40,101 bases of DNA from Dechloromonas sp. UBA6271 (GTDB lineage Bacteria > Pseudomonadota > Gammaproteobacteria > Burkholderiales > Rhodocyclaceae). Position numbers and translations under genes: made by a program. Under the pieces are notes generated by a model, which saw nothing but the letters and a program-made list of their open reading frames with translations, did no database searches and was not told where the DNA came from. This document shows, piece by piece, positions 1 to 10,868 of this stretch (its first letter is position 1; each line of letters starts with the position of its first letter). Where the stretch lies: NCBI GenBank assembly GCA_002440665.1, contig DJUX01000001.1, forward strand, positions 1-40,101, in the 5' to 3' direction.

Positions 1-139
1 CGGTCATCCGGGTTTCAACCAGAGGGCAGGACGCCGACCCCTGCGCCGCCGGTTGCAGCCGGTCCATCAGCACTTGCCTCTGGTGCGGAGTCAACTCCTT
101 CAGCACACTCGACAGCTTTCGGAAATCACTGGGCTTCAT
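1..139 (-). CDS. IS1595-like transposase, N-terminal part only (runs off the window)
   Basis: The minus strand opens at an ATG at 139 and reads 46 codons to the window edge without a stop, starting MKPSDFRKLSSVLKEL. The segment LTPHQRQVLMDRL followed by a PLVETRM-like stretch resembles the helical N-terminus that precedes the zinc ribbon and DDE-type (ISXO2-like) domain of IS1595-family transposases. The zinc ribbon and catalytic residues would lie outside the window, so family and intactness cannot be confirmed. The start codon has only a weak GAG-type ribosome-binding site. The element's end should fall between 140 and 194, just behind the stop of the next gene. It could also be another transposase family with a similar leader. 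Confidence 0.6.
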   Translation of the reverse strand, partial: MKPSDFRKLSSVLKELTPHQRQVLMDRLQPAAQGSASCPLVETRMT

Positions 140-194
140 CTCAACACCTATCCGATTGATTCAGATGGTTTTGTTATAGACCAACAGCTAGCGA

Positions 195-536
195 TTACTT
201 GGCTTTCCATTTTGGTGGTTCATCCAGTGTTTCCGCTTCGTCGAGCGGATAGGCATCGGCGACGTAGGCCGGGCCTTTCATCATCATGATGATGAAGGCG
301 GCAATGCCCACAGTGAAAACAACTGTCCAGTGCAGGATGATCAGGCTGATCACGTAAATGTCGGTGGTCATGACCGCCAGTGCATCATCCGGGCTGGCGA
401 TCAGCCGCGCCAAAAGCGAAGGGACGGCAAGCAGCAGCGTGCCGATCAGAAATGCCCGGGGGAGCATACGGAGGACGACACGTTCCTTCCCCGCCGGTGT
501 GCGGGGGAAACCGGGCAAACGATTGAACAGGTTCAT
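195..536 (-). CDS. small membrane protein of unknown function
   Basis: This 113-residue protein starts at an ATG at 536. It has a basic N-terminus (FNRLPGFPRTPAGKERVVLR), a first hydrophobic segment at about residues 27-46, a second at about 60-86 ending in a run of methionines, and an acidic cytoplasmic-looking tail. I do not recognise a family. It lies 27 bases downstream of the DUF3429 gene on the same strand, so it may be the last gene of the SDR-DUF3429 transcript. The IS1595-like element begins just beyond its stop. Confidence 0.6.
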   Translation of the reverse strand: MNLFNRLPGFPRTPAGKERVVLRMLPRAFLIGTLLLAVPSLLARLIASPDDALAVMTTDIYVISLIILHWTVVFTVGIAAFIIMMMKGPAYVADAYPLDEAETLDEPPKWKAK

Positions 537-563
537 GGTGCGACCTCCGGGAGTTTTTCGTAG

Positions 564-1022
564 CTAAACACAAGATGCAAAAACACCGACGGCCAGACTG
601 ATGACGGCGACGCAACTCAGGCGCAAGCGGAGCGGCAGATACCAGCCGGGTAGCGTCGCCTGGCGGGCCAGCCGCCGGTCTTGCAGGTAGTGGGCGATGA
701 AGCCGACAACCAGCAGCGGCGCAGCGAGTGGTGGCGAGAAAAGGACGGCCGGCCAGGCGATCAGGGCCGGAACGACGCTCCAAGCAAACCACGCCGAGCG
801 CTGGCGTTCGGAGAGTTCGGGCAGGCTCATCGCCAGCCCCCAATGCAGCGCACCGATGAAGCTCAGGATGATCGCTCCGTAGGCGTAGAGCGCATCGCTC
901 CACACCGCGCCATGATGGTGATCGAGCAGGCTGGCCGGCGTCAGTACCAGAAAGGGAATCAGGCCGCCGTAACCGAGCCAGGCGACTGTACGAGGGAATG
1001 CAACAGGATTTTCGTCAGCCAT
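564..1022 (-). CDS. DUF3429 family membrane protein
   Basis: This 152-residue integral membrane protein starts MADENPVAFPRT. The frame stays open far upstream, but the ATG at 1022 lies just after the SDR gene's stop (8-base gap) and gives the usual short family length. It has about four to five hydrophobic segments: LGYGGLIPFLVL, the ALYAYGAIILSFIGALHWGL block typical of DUF3429, a WSVVPALIAWPAVLF segment, and two more near the C-terminus. The function of DUF3429 is unknown. From family knowledge it often sits near photolyase, SDR and lipocalin genes in oxidative or light-stress loci, which fits this context. Family call is from pattern memory. Confidence 0.8.
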   Translation of the reverse strand: MADENPVAFPRTVAWLGYGGLIPFLVLTPASLLDHHHGAVWSDALYAYGAIILSFIGALHWGLAMSLPELSERQRSAWFAWSVVPALIAWPAVLFSPPLAAPLLVVGFIAHYLQDRRLARQATLPGWYLPLRLRLSCVAVISLAVGVFASCV

Positions 1023-1030
1023 GACGGACC

Positions 1031-1771
1031 TCACTTGACCAAGGGGCGGATGCTGGAAAAACCGCCGTCGAGCGACCAGACCTGCCCGGTGACGCGGGCG
1101 GCTGAATCGGAAAGCAGCCAGACCATCAGCTCGGCCAGTTCGTCCGCCGAGCCGATGCCGGGCAGCGGGTACTGCCGGGCGGCGCCTTCGCGGGCGGCCG
1201 GGCTGGCGATGACGCTGGCCGAGGCGGGCGTTTCCATGATGCCGGGCGCCACGGCGTTGATGCGGATGGCGTTGGCGGCGTAGCTTGCAGCGGCGCCACG
1301 GACCAAACCCTCCAGCCCGGCCTTGGCGGCAGCGACGGCTTCGTGGTTGGGCGTGCCGATGCGTGCTGCGGCCGATGAAACCAGCACGGCCGCACCGGGG
1401 CTGCGCGCGTCGCGGAGGGCGCCGACGAAGGCCGACAGTGTGTGGAAGGCGCTGATCAGATTGGCGCTCAGGCAATCGTTGAAATCCGCCTCGCTCATGC
1501 GGTGCATGGCGCCCAGGCGAATATTGCCGACGCAATGGGCCAGCGCAGTCGGCAGCATCTGGTGATCTTTGGCCGCCTGCAGAATCTGCCGGGCGCCGGT
1601 CACCGTCGAGCAATCGGCGGCGACTTGCAGGTACTGGTCGCCGAAGGCAGTCGTCAGGTGTTCGGCCTGGCGGCTGGTGACGATCAGTTGCCAACCTTGT
1701 GCAGCAAGTCGGGCCGCCACGGCACGCCCGACACCGCCGGCGGCACCGGTGACCAGTGCAATTTTGTTCAT
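1031..1771 (-). CDS. short-chain dehydrogenase/reductase lacking the catalytic tyrosine
   Basis: This 246-residue SDR starts at the ATG at 1771, preceded by AGGAG at good spacing; the longer upstream frame has no comparable signal. The N-terminal Rossmann motif VTGAAGGVGRAV (residues 7-18) should bind NAD(P). The region VLVSSAAARIG supplies the active-site serine. Where classical SDRs have YxxxK, the protein reads NHEAVAAAK, so the lysine is present but valine replaces tyrosine; the codons were checked on the minus strand. The C-terminal INAVAPGIMETP and VTGQVWSLDGG segments are typical of the family. It may therefore be non-classical or catalytically altered. It is divergent from blc and followed closely by the DUF3429 gene, which suggests a stress-related role. 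Confidence 0.85.
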   Translation of the reverse strand: MNKIALVTGAAGGVGRAVAARLAAQGWQLIVTSRQAEHLTTAFGDQYLQVAADCSTVTGARQILQAAKDHQMLPTALAHCVGNIRLGAMHRMSEADFNDCLSANLISAFHTLSAFVGALRDARSPGAAVLVSSAAARIGTPNHEAVAAAKAGLEGLVRGAAASYAANAIRINAVAPGIMETPASASVIASPAAREGAARQYPLPGIGSADELAELMVWLLSDSAARVTGQVWSLDGGFSSIRPLVK

Positions 1772-1792
1772 GTGAGCTCCTGGATTGATACG

Positions 1793-1809
1793 TTTCGTCC
1801 TGAACGAAA
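1793..1809. promoter_or_regulatory. palindrome A, candidate operator 22 bp upstream of the SDR start
   Basis: TTTCGTCCTGAACGAAA is an inverted repeat of TTTCGT and ACGAAA around a 5-base centre. It matches palindrome B at 12 of 17 positions. Its position next to the SDR start suggests a repressor or activator site. The regulator is not in the window. A MerR/LitR-type light-responsive protein is a guess from context. Confidence 0.5.
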
Positions 1810-1865
1810 AATATTGATTGGCGTGTTTAACAATAAATTGGCTTATTATTGCGATTGTGCTTTTG

Positions 1866-1882
1866 TTTTGTCTAGGACAAAA
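1866..1882. promoter_or_regulatory. palindrome B, candidate operator upstream of blc
   Basis: TTTTGTCTAGGACAAAA is a perfect 7-bp inverted repeat with a 3-base spacer. It lies 53 bases upstream of the blc start, in AT-rich promoter-like DNA. Its centre is 73 bp from that of palindrome A, close to seven helical turns, so a regulator could bind both on one DNA face. Confidence 0.55.
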
Positions 1883-1934
1883 TAAATTCTGTGTCGTTCT
1901 CGTATTTTTTAAATTACCTTCCGAAAGCCTGCCC

Positions 1935-2480
1935 ATGTTCTCCATTCGCTCAGCCATCCTTGTCCTGTTTTTCGCCCTGACGTTGGCTGCATGTTCGACG
2001 GCGCCGCCCGAAGGTCTGCGTCCGGTGACCTCGTTCGACATCAATCGCTACCTCGGGCAGTGGTATGAAATCGCCCGGCTCGACCATTCTTTCGAGCGCG
2101 GCATGAGCGACGTCAATGCCACCTACCAGCTGCAGGACGACGGCAGCGTCAAGGTCATCAACCGGGGTTACGACACGCAGCGCCAGGCGTGGAAGGAGGC
2201 CATCGGTCGCGCCCTGTTCATCGGCGACAGCAGCACTGGGTCGCTCAAGGTGTCATTCTTCGGCCCGTTCTACGGCGGCTATCACGTGATTGCGCTCGAT
2301 CAGCAGAACTATCGCTGGTCGCTTGTGGCCGGGCCGGATCGCGATTATTTGTGGATTCTCGCCCGCGACAAGACGCTGCCGGCCGAGGTCCGCGAGCAAC
2401 TGCTCAATCAGGCGCGGGCACTTGGCTTTGCCACCGATAAGCTGATCTGGGTCGAGCAGACGCGTACCGATACGAATTGA
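1935..2480 (+). CDS. blc: outer-membrane lipocalin (Blc family)
   Basis: This 181-residue lipoprotein starts MFSIRSAILVLFF. The frame is open from 1818, but this ATG gives a proper signal peptide ending in the lipobox LAAC, with the lipidated cysteine at residue 20. The lipocalin signature NRYLGQWYEIARLDHSFERG follows directly and carries the GxW motif. The middle region VKVINRGYD and the FFGPFYGGYHVIALD strand are typical of bacterial Blc proteins. Blc binds fatty acids or lysophospholipids and is associated with membrane stress. The start has no strong ribosome-binding site. It is divergent from the SDR and co-directional with the photolyase 163 bases downstream. Confidence 0.9.
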   Translation: MFSIRSAILVLFFALTLAACSTAPPEGLRPVTSFDINRYLGQWYEIARLDHSFERGMSDVNATYQLQDDGSVKVINRGYDTQRQAWKEAIGRALFIGDSSTGSLKVSFFGPFYGGYHVIALDQQNYRWSLVAGPDRDYLWILARDKTLPAEVREQLLNQARALGFATDKLIWVEQTRTDTN

Positions 2481-2540
2481 GCCCGCCAGCTTTCTGAATG
2501 CGTGCCACGAAAAAATCCGATTTGCCGAGCAAAACCTGCA

Positions 2541-2580
2541 TTTGCTGCGGTCGACCGTATTTTTGGCGCAAAAAATGGGC
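2541..2580 (+). repeat. dispersed motif copy 1 (intergenic), with hairpin
   Basis: GCTGCGGTCGAC at 2544-2555 is followed by ATTTTT-GGCGCA-AAAAAT, a small AT-rich hairpin, and then GGGC. It lies between blc and the photolyase gene. Confidence 0.6.
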
Positions 2581-2643
2581 GGCAGTCTGGGCAGAGGTTA
2601 AGTACTGCTCCGAGCGCTGCCGGCGAAATCGCCAGGAAAAGTT

Positions 2644-4185
2644 GTGACTACGCTTCGCCTCATCCTCGGCGACCAGCTCAATCCGGAACACAGCTGGTTT
2701 TCGGCACCCGATGACAACACGGTTTACGTGCTGATGGAGGCCCGTCAGGAAACCGATTACGTCCTGCACCACGCCCAGAAAATCATCGCCATCTTCGCCG
2801 CCATGCGCGATTTCGCACGGCAACTGCAACTGGCCGGTCATCGCGTGCATTACCTGGCGATTGACGACCCGGCCAACAGCCAATCGCTGCCGGCCAATCT
2901 GGATGCGCTGATCGCCCAATATTCGGCTAGCGCCTTCGAGTATCAGGCGCCCGACGAATGGCGGCTTGATCGGCAACTCGCCGAGTATGTCAGCCAGCTC
3001 GCCAGCCAGCTTTCGATCCCCGGCCGGATGGTCGATAGCGAACATTTCTACACCAGCCGCGACGAAGCCGCGCTGCTTTTCGCCGAGCGCAAGCAATGGC
3101 TGATGGAACATTTTTACCGCCAGATGCGCATTCGTCATGGAGTGCTGATGGCCGGCTCCGGCAAGCCCTTTGGCGGCCAGTGGAATTTCGATCAAGACAA
3201 CCGCAAACCCTGGCCCGGGCTGCCGCGCGAGCCAGCCGACTGGCGCAGCGAGCACGATCATTCGGCGCTGTGGGAAAGCATCCAGCAGGCCGGTGTGGCC
3301 AGCTTTGGCGAGCCGAGTGCGCAGCGCTTTCGCTGGCCGCTGAACCGGGCCGAAGCCTTGCAACAGCTTGATGATTTCATCGATGAAGCCCTGCCGCATT
3401 TCGGCGATTTCCAGGATGCGCTGACCTATCGCGCCTGGCGGCTCTTCCACTCGCTGCTCTCCTTCGCGCTGAATACCAAAATGCTCAATCCGCGCGAGGT
3501 CGTGGCCAGGGCTGCCGAGGCGCACGAATCCGGCCTTGTGCCGCTGGCGGCGGCGGAAGGTTTTATCCGGCAGATCCTCGGCTGGCGGGAGTACGTGCGC
3601 GGCGTCTATTGGGCCAACATGCCCGGTTACGAAGCGCAAAATTACTTCGATCACCAACAGCCGCTGCCGTCATGGTTCTGGAGTGGCGAGACAAAAATGC
3701 GCTGCCTGGCGCAAGCCATCGGCCAGTCGCTGGAACACGCCTACGCCCACCATATTCAGCGCCTGATGGTCATCGGCAACTTCGCGTTGCTCGCCGGGCT
3801 CAATCCGGCGGCGGTGCATGGCTGGTATCTCGGCATTTATATCGATGCCTTCGAATGGGTCGAGCTGCCCAATACCGTCGGCATGAGTCAGTTCGCCGAT
3901 GGCGGAAAACTGGCAACCAAGCCCTACGTGTCGAGCGCCGCCTACATCGACCGCATGAGCGATTATTGCAAGGGCTGCCATTACGACAAAAAGGCGCGCA
4001 TCGGCGAGCGGGCTTGCCCGTTCAATGCGCTGTACTGGGATTTTTTCGCGCGCAATGGCGAACGCCTGTCGGCCAACCCAAGGCTGGGGATGGTCTATCG
4101 CCAGCTTGCCAAAATTAGCCTGGCGGATTTGCATGTTGCGCAGGGCCGGGCCGATGAAATTCGGGCCGGGATCGAGGATTTGTAG
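2644..4185 (+). CDS. iron-sulfur bacterial cryptochrome/photolyase (FeS-BCP, PhrB-like)
   Basis: This 513-residue protein begins at a GTG at 2644 with AGGAAA seven bases upstream. The N-terminal TTLRLILGDQLNPEHSWF is the alpha/beta antenna domain of the deoxyribodipyrimidine photolyase-related family. The C-terminal half is the helical FAD domain, including GWREYVRGVYW, FALLAGLNP and GMSQFADGG. Four cysteines, C354, C442, C445 and C458, have the same spacing as the [4Fe-4S] ligands I recall for Agrobacterium PhrB (350, 438, 441, 454). Known family members repair (6-4) photoproducts or sense blue light. The lipocalin and SDR neighbours fit a light-stress locus. Whether this one repairs DNA or signals is not decidable from sequence alone. 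Confidence 0.9.
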   Translation: MTTLRLILGDQLNPEHSWFSAPDDNTVYVLMEARQETDYVLHHAQKIIAIFAAMRDFARQLQLAGHRVHYLAIDDPANSQSLPANLDALIAQYSASAFEYQAPDEWRLDRQLAEYVSQLASQLSIPGRMVDSEHFYTSRDEAALLFAERKQWLMEHFYRQMRIRHGVLMAGSGKPFGGQWNFDQDNRKPWPGLPREPADWRSEHDHSALWESIQQAGVASFGEPSAQRFRWPLNRAEALQQLDDFIDEALPHFGDFQDALTYRAWRLFHSLLSFALNTKMLNPREVVARAAEAHESGLVPLAAAEGFIRQILGWREYVRGVYWANMPGYEAQNYFDHQQPLPSWFWSGETKMRCLAQAIGQSLEHAYAHHIQRLMVIGNFALLAGLNPAAVHGWYLGIYIDAFEWVELPNTVGMSQFADGGKLATKPYVSSAAYIDRMSDYCKGCHYDKKARIGERACPFNALYWDFFARNGERLSANPRLGMVYRQLAKISLADLHVAQGRADEIRAGIEDL

Positions 4186-4195
4186 GCAGGCTGCC

Positions 4196-4366
4196 TTATC
4201 GTGGCAAGGACTGACTATCGCGCACCCCATCGGCAAACAAATCGGTCAACGGCCGGCTTACGTTCAGTTCAGCCAGCTGGCGATCGATGGCATCGTGCTT
4301 GCCCCGGATCACATCCGGCAGGAAGCTGTAAGCCACCTGTTTTTCGATGTCGCGGTACGGATTCAT
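4196..4366 (-). CDS. possible 56-residue small protein or gene remnant
   Basis: From an ATG at 4366 the minus strand reads MNPYRDIEKQVAYSFLPDVI and on to a TAA at 4196. The composition is protein-like and the ORF fills the gap downstream of the photolyase gene. No ribosome-binding site precedes the ATG. The frame continues upstream about 23 codons (including LARVGFAIAGRFSLHFF) to a stop near 4433, without a normal start codon. It may be a small gene with an unusual start or the 3' end of a decayed gene. No family recognised. Confidence 0.3.
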   Translation of the reverse strand: MNPYRDIEKQVAYSFLPDVIRGKHDAIDRQLAELNVSRPLTDLFADGVRDSQSLPR

Positions 4367-4450
4367 GAAAAAGTGCAGCGAGAAACGACCCGCAATGGCA
4401 AAGCCGACGCGAGCTAAAATGGGGCGGGATATTTAACGCGGGGGCAATGA

Positions 4451-4810
4451 ATGAGCCATACGAAATCTTGTGAAGTCGCTCTCGCCGTCCGGACCACTGC
4501 GGAATTGCTCAAGAGCCTTGATGATCTGCGCGATGCCTGGAAACGCGATCCATCGACCGTGCCGAAGGGCTTGTCATGCTCGGAGTCCAAGGAAGGCCAG
4601 TTCATTCTGGTGGCTGCGGAATCGGCTTTCGTTACAATTCCAGGTGCCTGTGTCATCAAGGGCATAGGCGCGATAGCGCTGGCCGGTCCGGGACCGGTTT
4701 TCGAAGAAGGTGCCAATTCGAAAGCCCTGATTCTCAAGGCAACGCCGGAAGGCTGGAGGTTTTCCGTCAAGTTCGTGCCACCGATAATTCGCAAGAGAAA
4801 CCTGAAGTAA
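4451..4810 (+). CDS. hypothetical protein
   Basis: This 119-residue protein starts MSHTKSCEVALAVRTTAELL, with a G-rich stretch (GGGGGC) just upstream. It appears soluble: an N-terminal helical part (LLKSLDDLRDAWKRD), then a glycine- and valine-rich segment (AFVTIPGACVIKGIGAIALA) that could be beta structure or a weak membrane segment, and a basic C-terminus (VPPIIRKRNLK). I do not recognise a family. An overlapping minus-strand frame is less protein-like. It converges on paaX across a 71-base gap with no obvious terminator. Confidence 0.5.
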   Translation: MSHTKSCEVALAVRTTAELLKSLDDLRDAWKRDPSTVPKGLSCSESKEGQFILVAAESAFVTIPGACVIKGIGAIALAGPGPVFEEGANSKALILKATPEGWRFSVKFVPPIIRKRNLK

Positions 4811-4881
4811 ATCGGCTTATTTCGGCACACACATTGCCGGGACTGCCTGCGAATTAGCGCATTACGAAGCAGCGGGCCGGC

Positions 4882-5829
4882 TTAGGGGGTCAGCGGGTCG
4901 TACTGCGGAAACCGCTCGGGCAGCGTCGTGTCTTCGGCCGGGACGGTGCCATCGGCCAGGCAGAAGAGCTGGTCGAGATGGCGGTTGGAATGCGCTTCCA
5001 GCCGTTTGTAGAGTTCCTTGCACAAGAGCCGCGCCTGCTGGCCCTGCCAATCGGCCGGCAGCAGCACTTCCGGCAGTTCCGGATCGCGCAGCAGCAGGCG
5101 ACGGTAGTCGTGAATGAGCAAGGTACGCAGCAGGAAGGCGTCCTGCTCGCTCACTTCGTTCAGATGGCTGCGCCGCAGGTCGTCAAGGATGGGCTGATAG
5201 GTAACGATAAACTGGCCGTAGGCACCGGCCAGCACACCCAGATCCCAAGCCCGGCGGACCAGATCGGAATCGCTGGCCGACAGTGCCGAGCGTGAATCTG
5301 CGGCGAACAGCGGCAACAGTGCGCCGAGCGCCGAAGAAAGGCCTTCGGCGATCAGCGCATCGAGCACGCTGGACAATTCGGCACTCGGGTGTACGAAGCA
5401 GTCCGCTCCCAGTGCGCCAAAACCCTGCCAGAACAGCGCTTGGCGTACCTGTTCGCGCACCTTGGGTTCCAGTTCGCCGACAACCAGGATCAGGCGCCAG
5501 CGCTGGTCCCATAGTGGCGCATGCGAAGCGTAGATGTGGCGCGAGGCTTCCTCGAAGCGCCGGCGGCCTGAGGGCGTCAGCACGTAGTCGGCACGGCGGC
5601 CGATGGTTTCGGTGCGCAGCCACTCTTCCTTGGCCAGGCGGAAGACCGAGGTGCGGATCAGGCGTTCGTTGAGTTCGAGCGGTTCGAGCAACCGGATCAG
5701 GCTGCCCAGCCAGATGCGCCCGCCGCGCGGCAGGATGGCATCGCCGAAGACGGAAATGATCAGCGAGCCGGCGTGAACCCGGCGCTGTTGGCGGAATTCG
5801 TCGAGGCGGGCGTGCAGGGAATTGCTCAT
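4882..5829 (-). CDS. paaX: PaaX-family transcriptional regulator
   Basis: This 315-residue protein starts at the ATG at 5829 (MSNSLHARLDEF). The ATG 54 bases upstream would add 18 residues with no family counterpart, and E. coli PaaX has about 316 residues. Segments characteristic of PaaX are the N-terminal winged helix with PRGGRIWLGSL and RTSVFRLAKEEWL, the IGRRADYVLTPSGRRRF block, RWRLILVVGE, QALFWQGFGALG and the C-terminal LLIHDYRRLLLRDPELP. PaaX represses phenylacetate-degradation genes and is released by phenylacetyl-CoA. No paa catabolic gene is in the window, so it either acts at a distance or the cluster lies elsewhere. Confidence 0.9.
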   Translation of the reverse strand: MSNSLHARLDEFRQQRRVHAGSLIISVFGDAILPRGGRIWLGSLIRLLEPLELNERLIRTSVFRLAKEEWLRTETIGRRADYVLTPSGRRRFEEASRHIYASHAPLWDQRWRLILVVGELEPKVREQVRQALFWQGFGALGADCFVHPSAELSSVLDALIAEGLSSALGALLPLFAADSRSALSASDSDLVRRAWDLGVLAGAYGQFIVTYQPILDDLRRSHLNEVSEQDAFLLRTLLIHDYRRLLLRDPELPEVLLPADWQGQQARLLCKELYKRLEAHSNRHLDQLFCLADGTVPAEDTTLPERFPQYDPLTP

Positions 5830-6042
5830 GGAATCGGCGGGTGGGTATCGGCTAATCGAACAAACCAGTAGCCCGTCTGACATCGAGTCTCGGCAGGCGG
5901 CGCTGATTGCGTATCATTTTTTGAAGCGAAGAATACCAAAAACCCCATGCTCTCAGTTGATCCAGCGCAAACCTAAGCGAAGAGCGATACAGAAATATAG
6001 AAACAACGCGATATTCAGTAACGTTTTTCTGGCACCGTCGCA

Positions 6043-7045
6043 CTAGTAGCGCACGCCCGGCGGCGGCGTGAACGAATCCAGCGCATGCAGGTAGGCCGCG
6101 CGGGCGAAGGCGCTCGGGTTGGGCAGGTTCTGCTGGCTCATCGAGCCCTTCATCTGTGCCACCGAGTCGTATTCGCGCGCCTCCATCCAGTGCTCGATGC
6201 CTTCCAGCACTTCCTTCAGCACCTGCGGACCACGTTGCAGCACGGCGCTGGCCATGTGCACCACATCGGCGCCGGCGAGTAGCATTTTCAGCGCATCGTC
6301 GGAAGTATGCACACCACCGGTGGCCGCCAGCGTCAGACCGGTGCGGCCGCGCAGGATGGCAATCCAGCGCATCGTCAGCAGCACATCGGCAGAGGTTGAA
6401 AGCTGTACGCGGTCGACCACACTCAGGGTCTCCAGATCGATATCCGGCTGGAAGAAACGGTTAAACAGCGACACCCCGGCCGCGCCCGCCGCTTCGACAG
6501 CGTGCACGAAATGCGGCAGCGACGAGAAAAATGGCGAGAGTTTCATGCTGACCGGAATGCTCACCACGGTCTTCAGCTCGCGCAGCAGCGCGAGGTAGTG
6601 GTCCTCCATCGCCTCGCCGGAAACCTTGGGGTCGCCCGGCATGAACCAGGCGTTGAGTTCCAGCGCATCGGCCCCGGCGTCCTGCATCTCCTTGCCGAGT
6701 TCGACCCAGCCGGTGAGCGATGAACCGTTGAGGCTGGCGACCAGCGGAATGGCCAGGCGCGATTTCAGCGACTGGATCTGCGCCAGATAACCGTCGAGTT
6801 TGCTCTGGTAGTCACGCCCGAACGGCAGGTGGCCGGCCGCCTCGCCGAAGGAATCGGGATTGACGAGAAAGCGGTCGATCATCAGCTCGTCGTTGCGCAC
6901 ATCCTCCTCAAACAGTGAATGCATGACGATGGCGGCCGCCCCGGCGTCTTCCAGATGCAGCACCGCATCGACGTTGTGGCTGAGCGGCGTCGACGACGGC
7001 ACCAGCGGGTTCTTCAGCGCCAGGCCAAGGTAGGTCGTTGCAAGA

Positions 7046-7053
<8 letters not shown>
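6043..7053 (-). CDS. dihydroorotate dehydrogenase-like flavoprotein linked to NifJ
   Basis: This 336-residue TIM-barrel protein starts MPDLATTYLGLALKNPLVP, overlapping the end of nifJ by eight bases, so the two are probably translationally coupled. It resembles class 1 dihydroorotate dehydrogenases in the N-terminal LGLALKNPLVPSSTPL, the central SLNGSSLTGWVELGKEM and DALELNAWF, the lysine-containing IPVSMKLSPFF, and the C-terminal TGGVHTSDDALKMLLAGAD flavin-phosphate region. Such paralogues are common next to nifJ in anaerobes and are annotated only as DHODH-like; the reaction is not established. A true pyrimidine role is unlikely given the coupling to pyruvate oxidation. A flavin-based partner in ferredoxin metabolism is my inference. 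Confidence 0.85.
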
Positions 7054-10666
<3,613 letters not shown>

Positions 10667-10868
10667 GACGATTCCTGGCGATACCGACTGCATGCACGGA
10701 GGCAGGCAGCTTTATACAGTCCCGGCAAGCGCCGAGACCGGATGCTGCAATGCAACAAACGAATTCTACCCCCAGTTTGGGCAAAAATATGCCAGCCGAT
10801 GCCATTCGCCGAACATTGCAAGGCGCACGACAAAAGGGGCAGACTAGGGCCTGACCACAAGGAACACC

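Noticed and set aside
4414..4830. Minus-strand 138-codon frame over the hypothetical gene at 4451
   Set aside because: Composition is rich in S, R and P without structure. The plus-strand frame has the better start and a more protein-like sequence.
5830..5883. Extended paaX start (MSDGLLVCSISRYPP)
   Set aside because: Adds 18 residues absent from the family; the start at 5829 gives the usual length.
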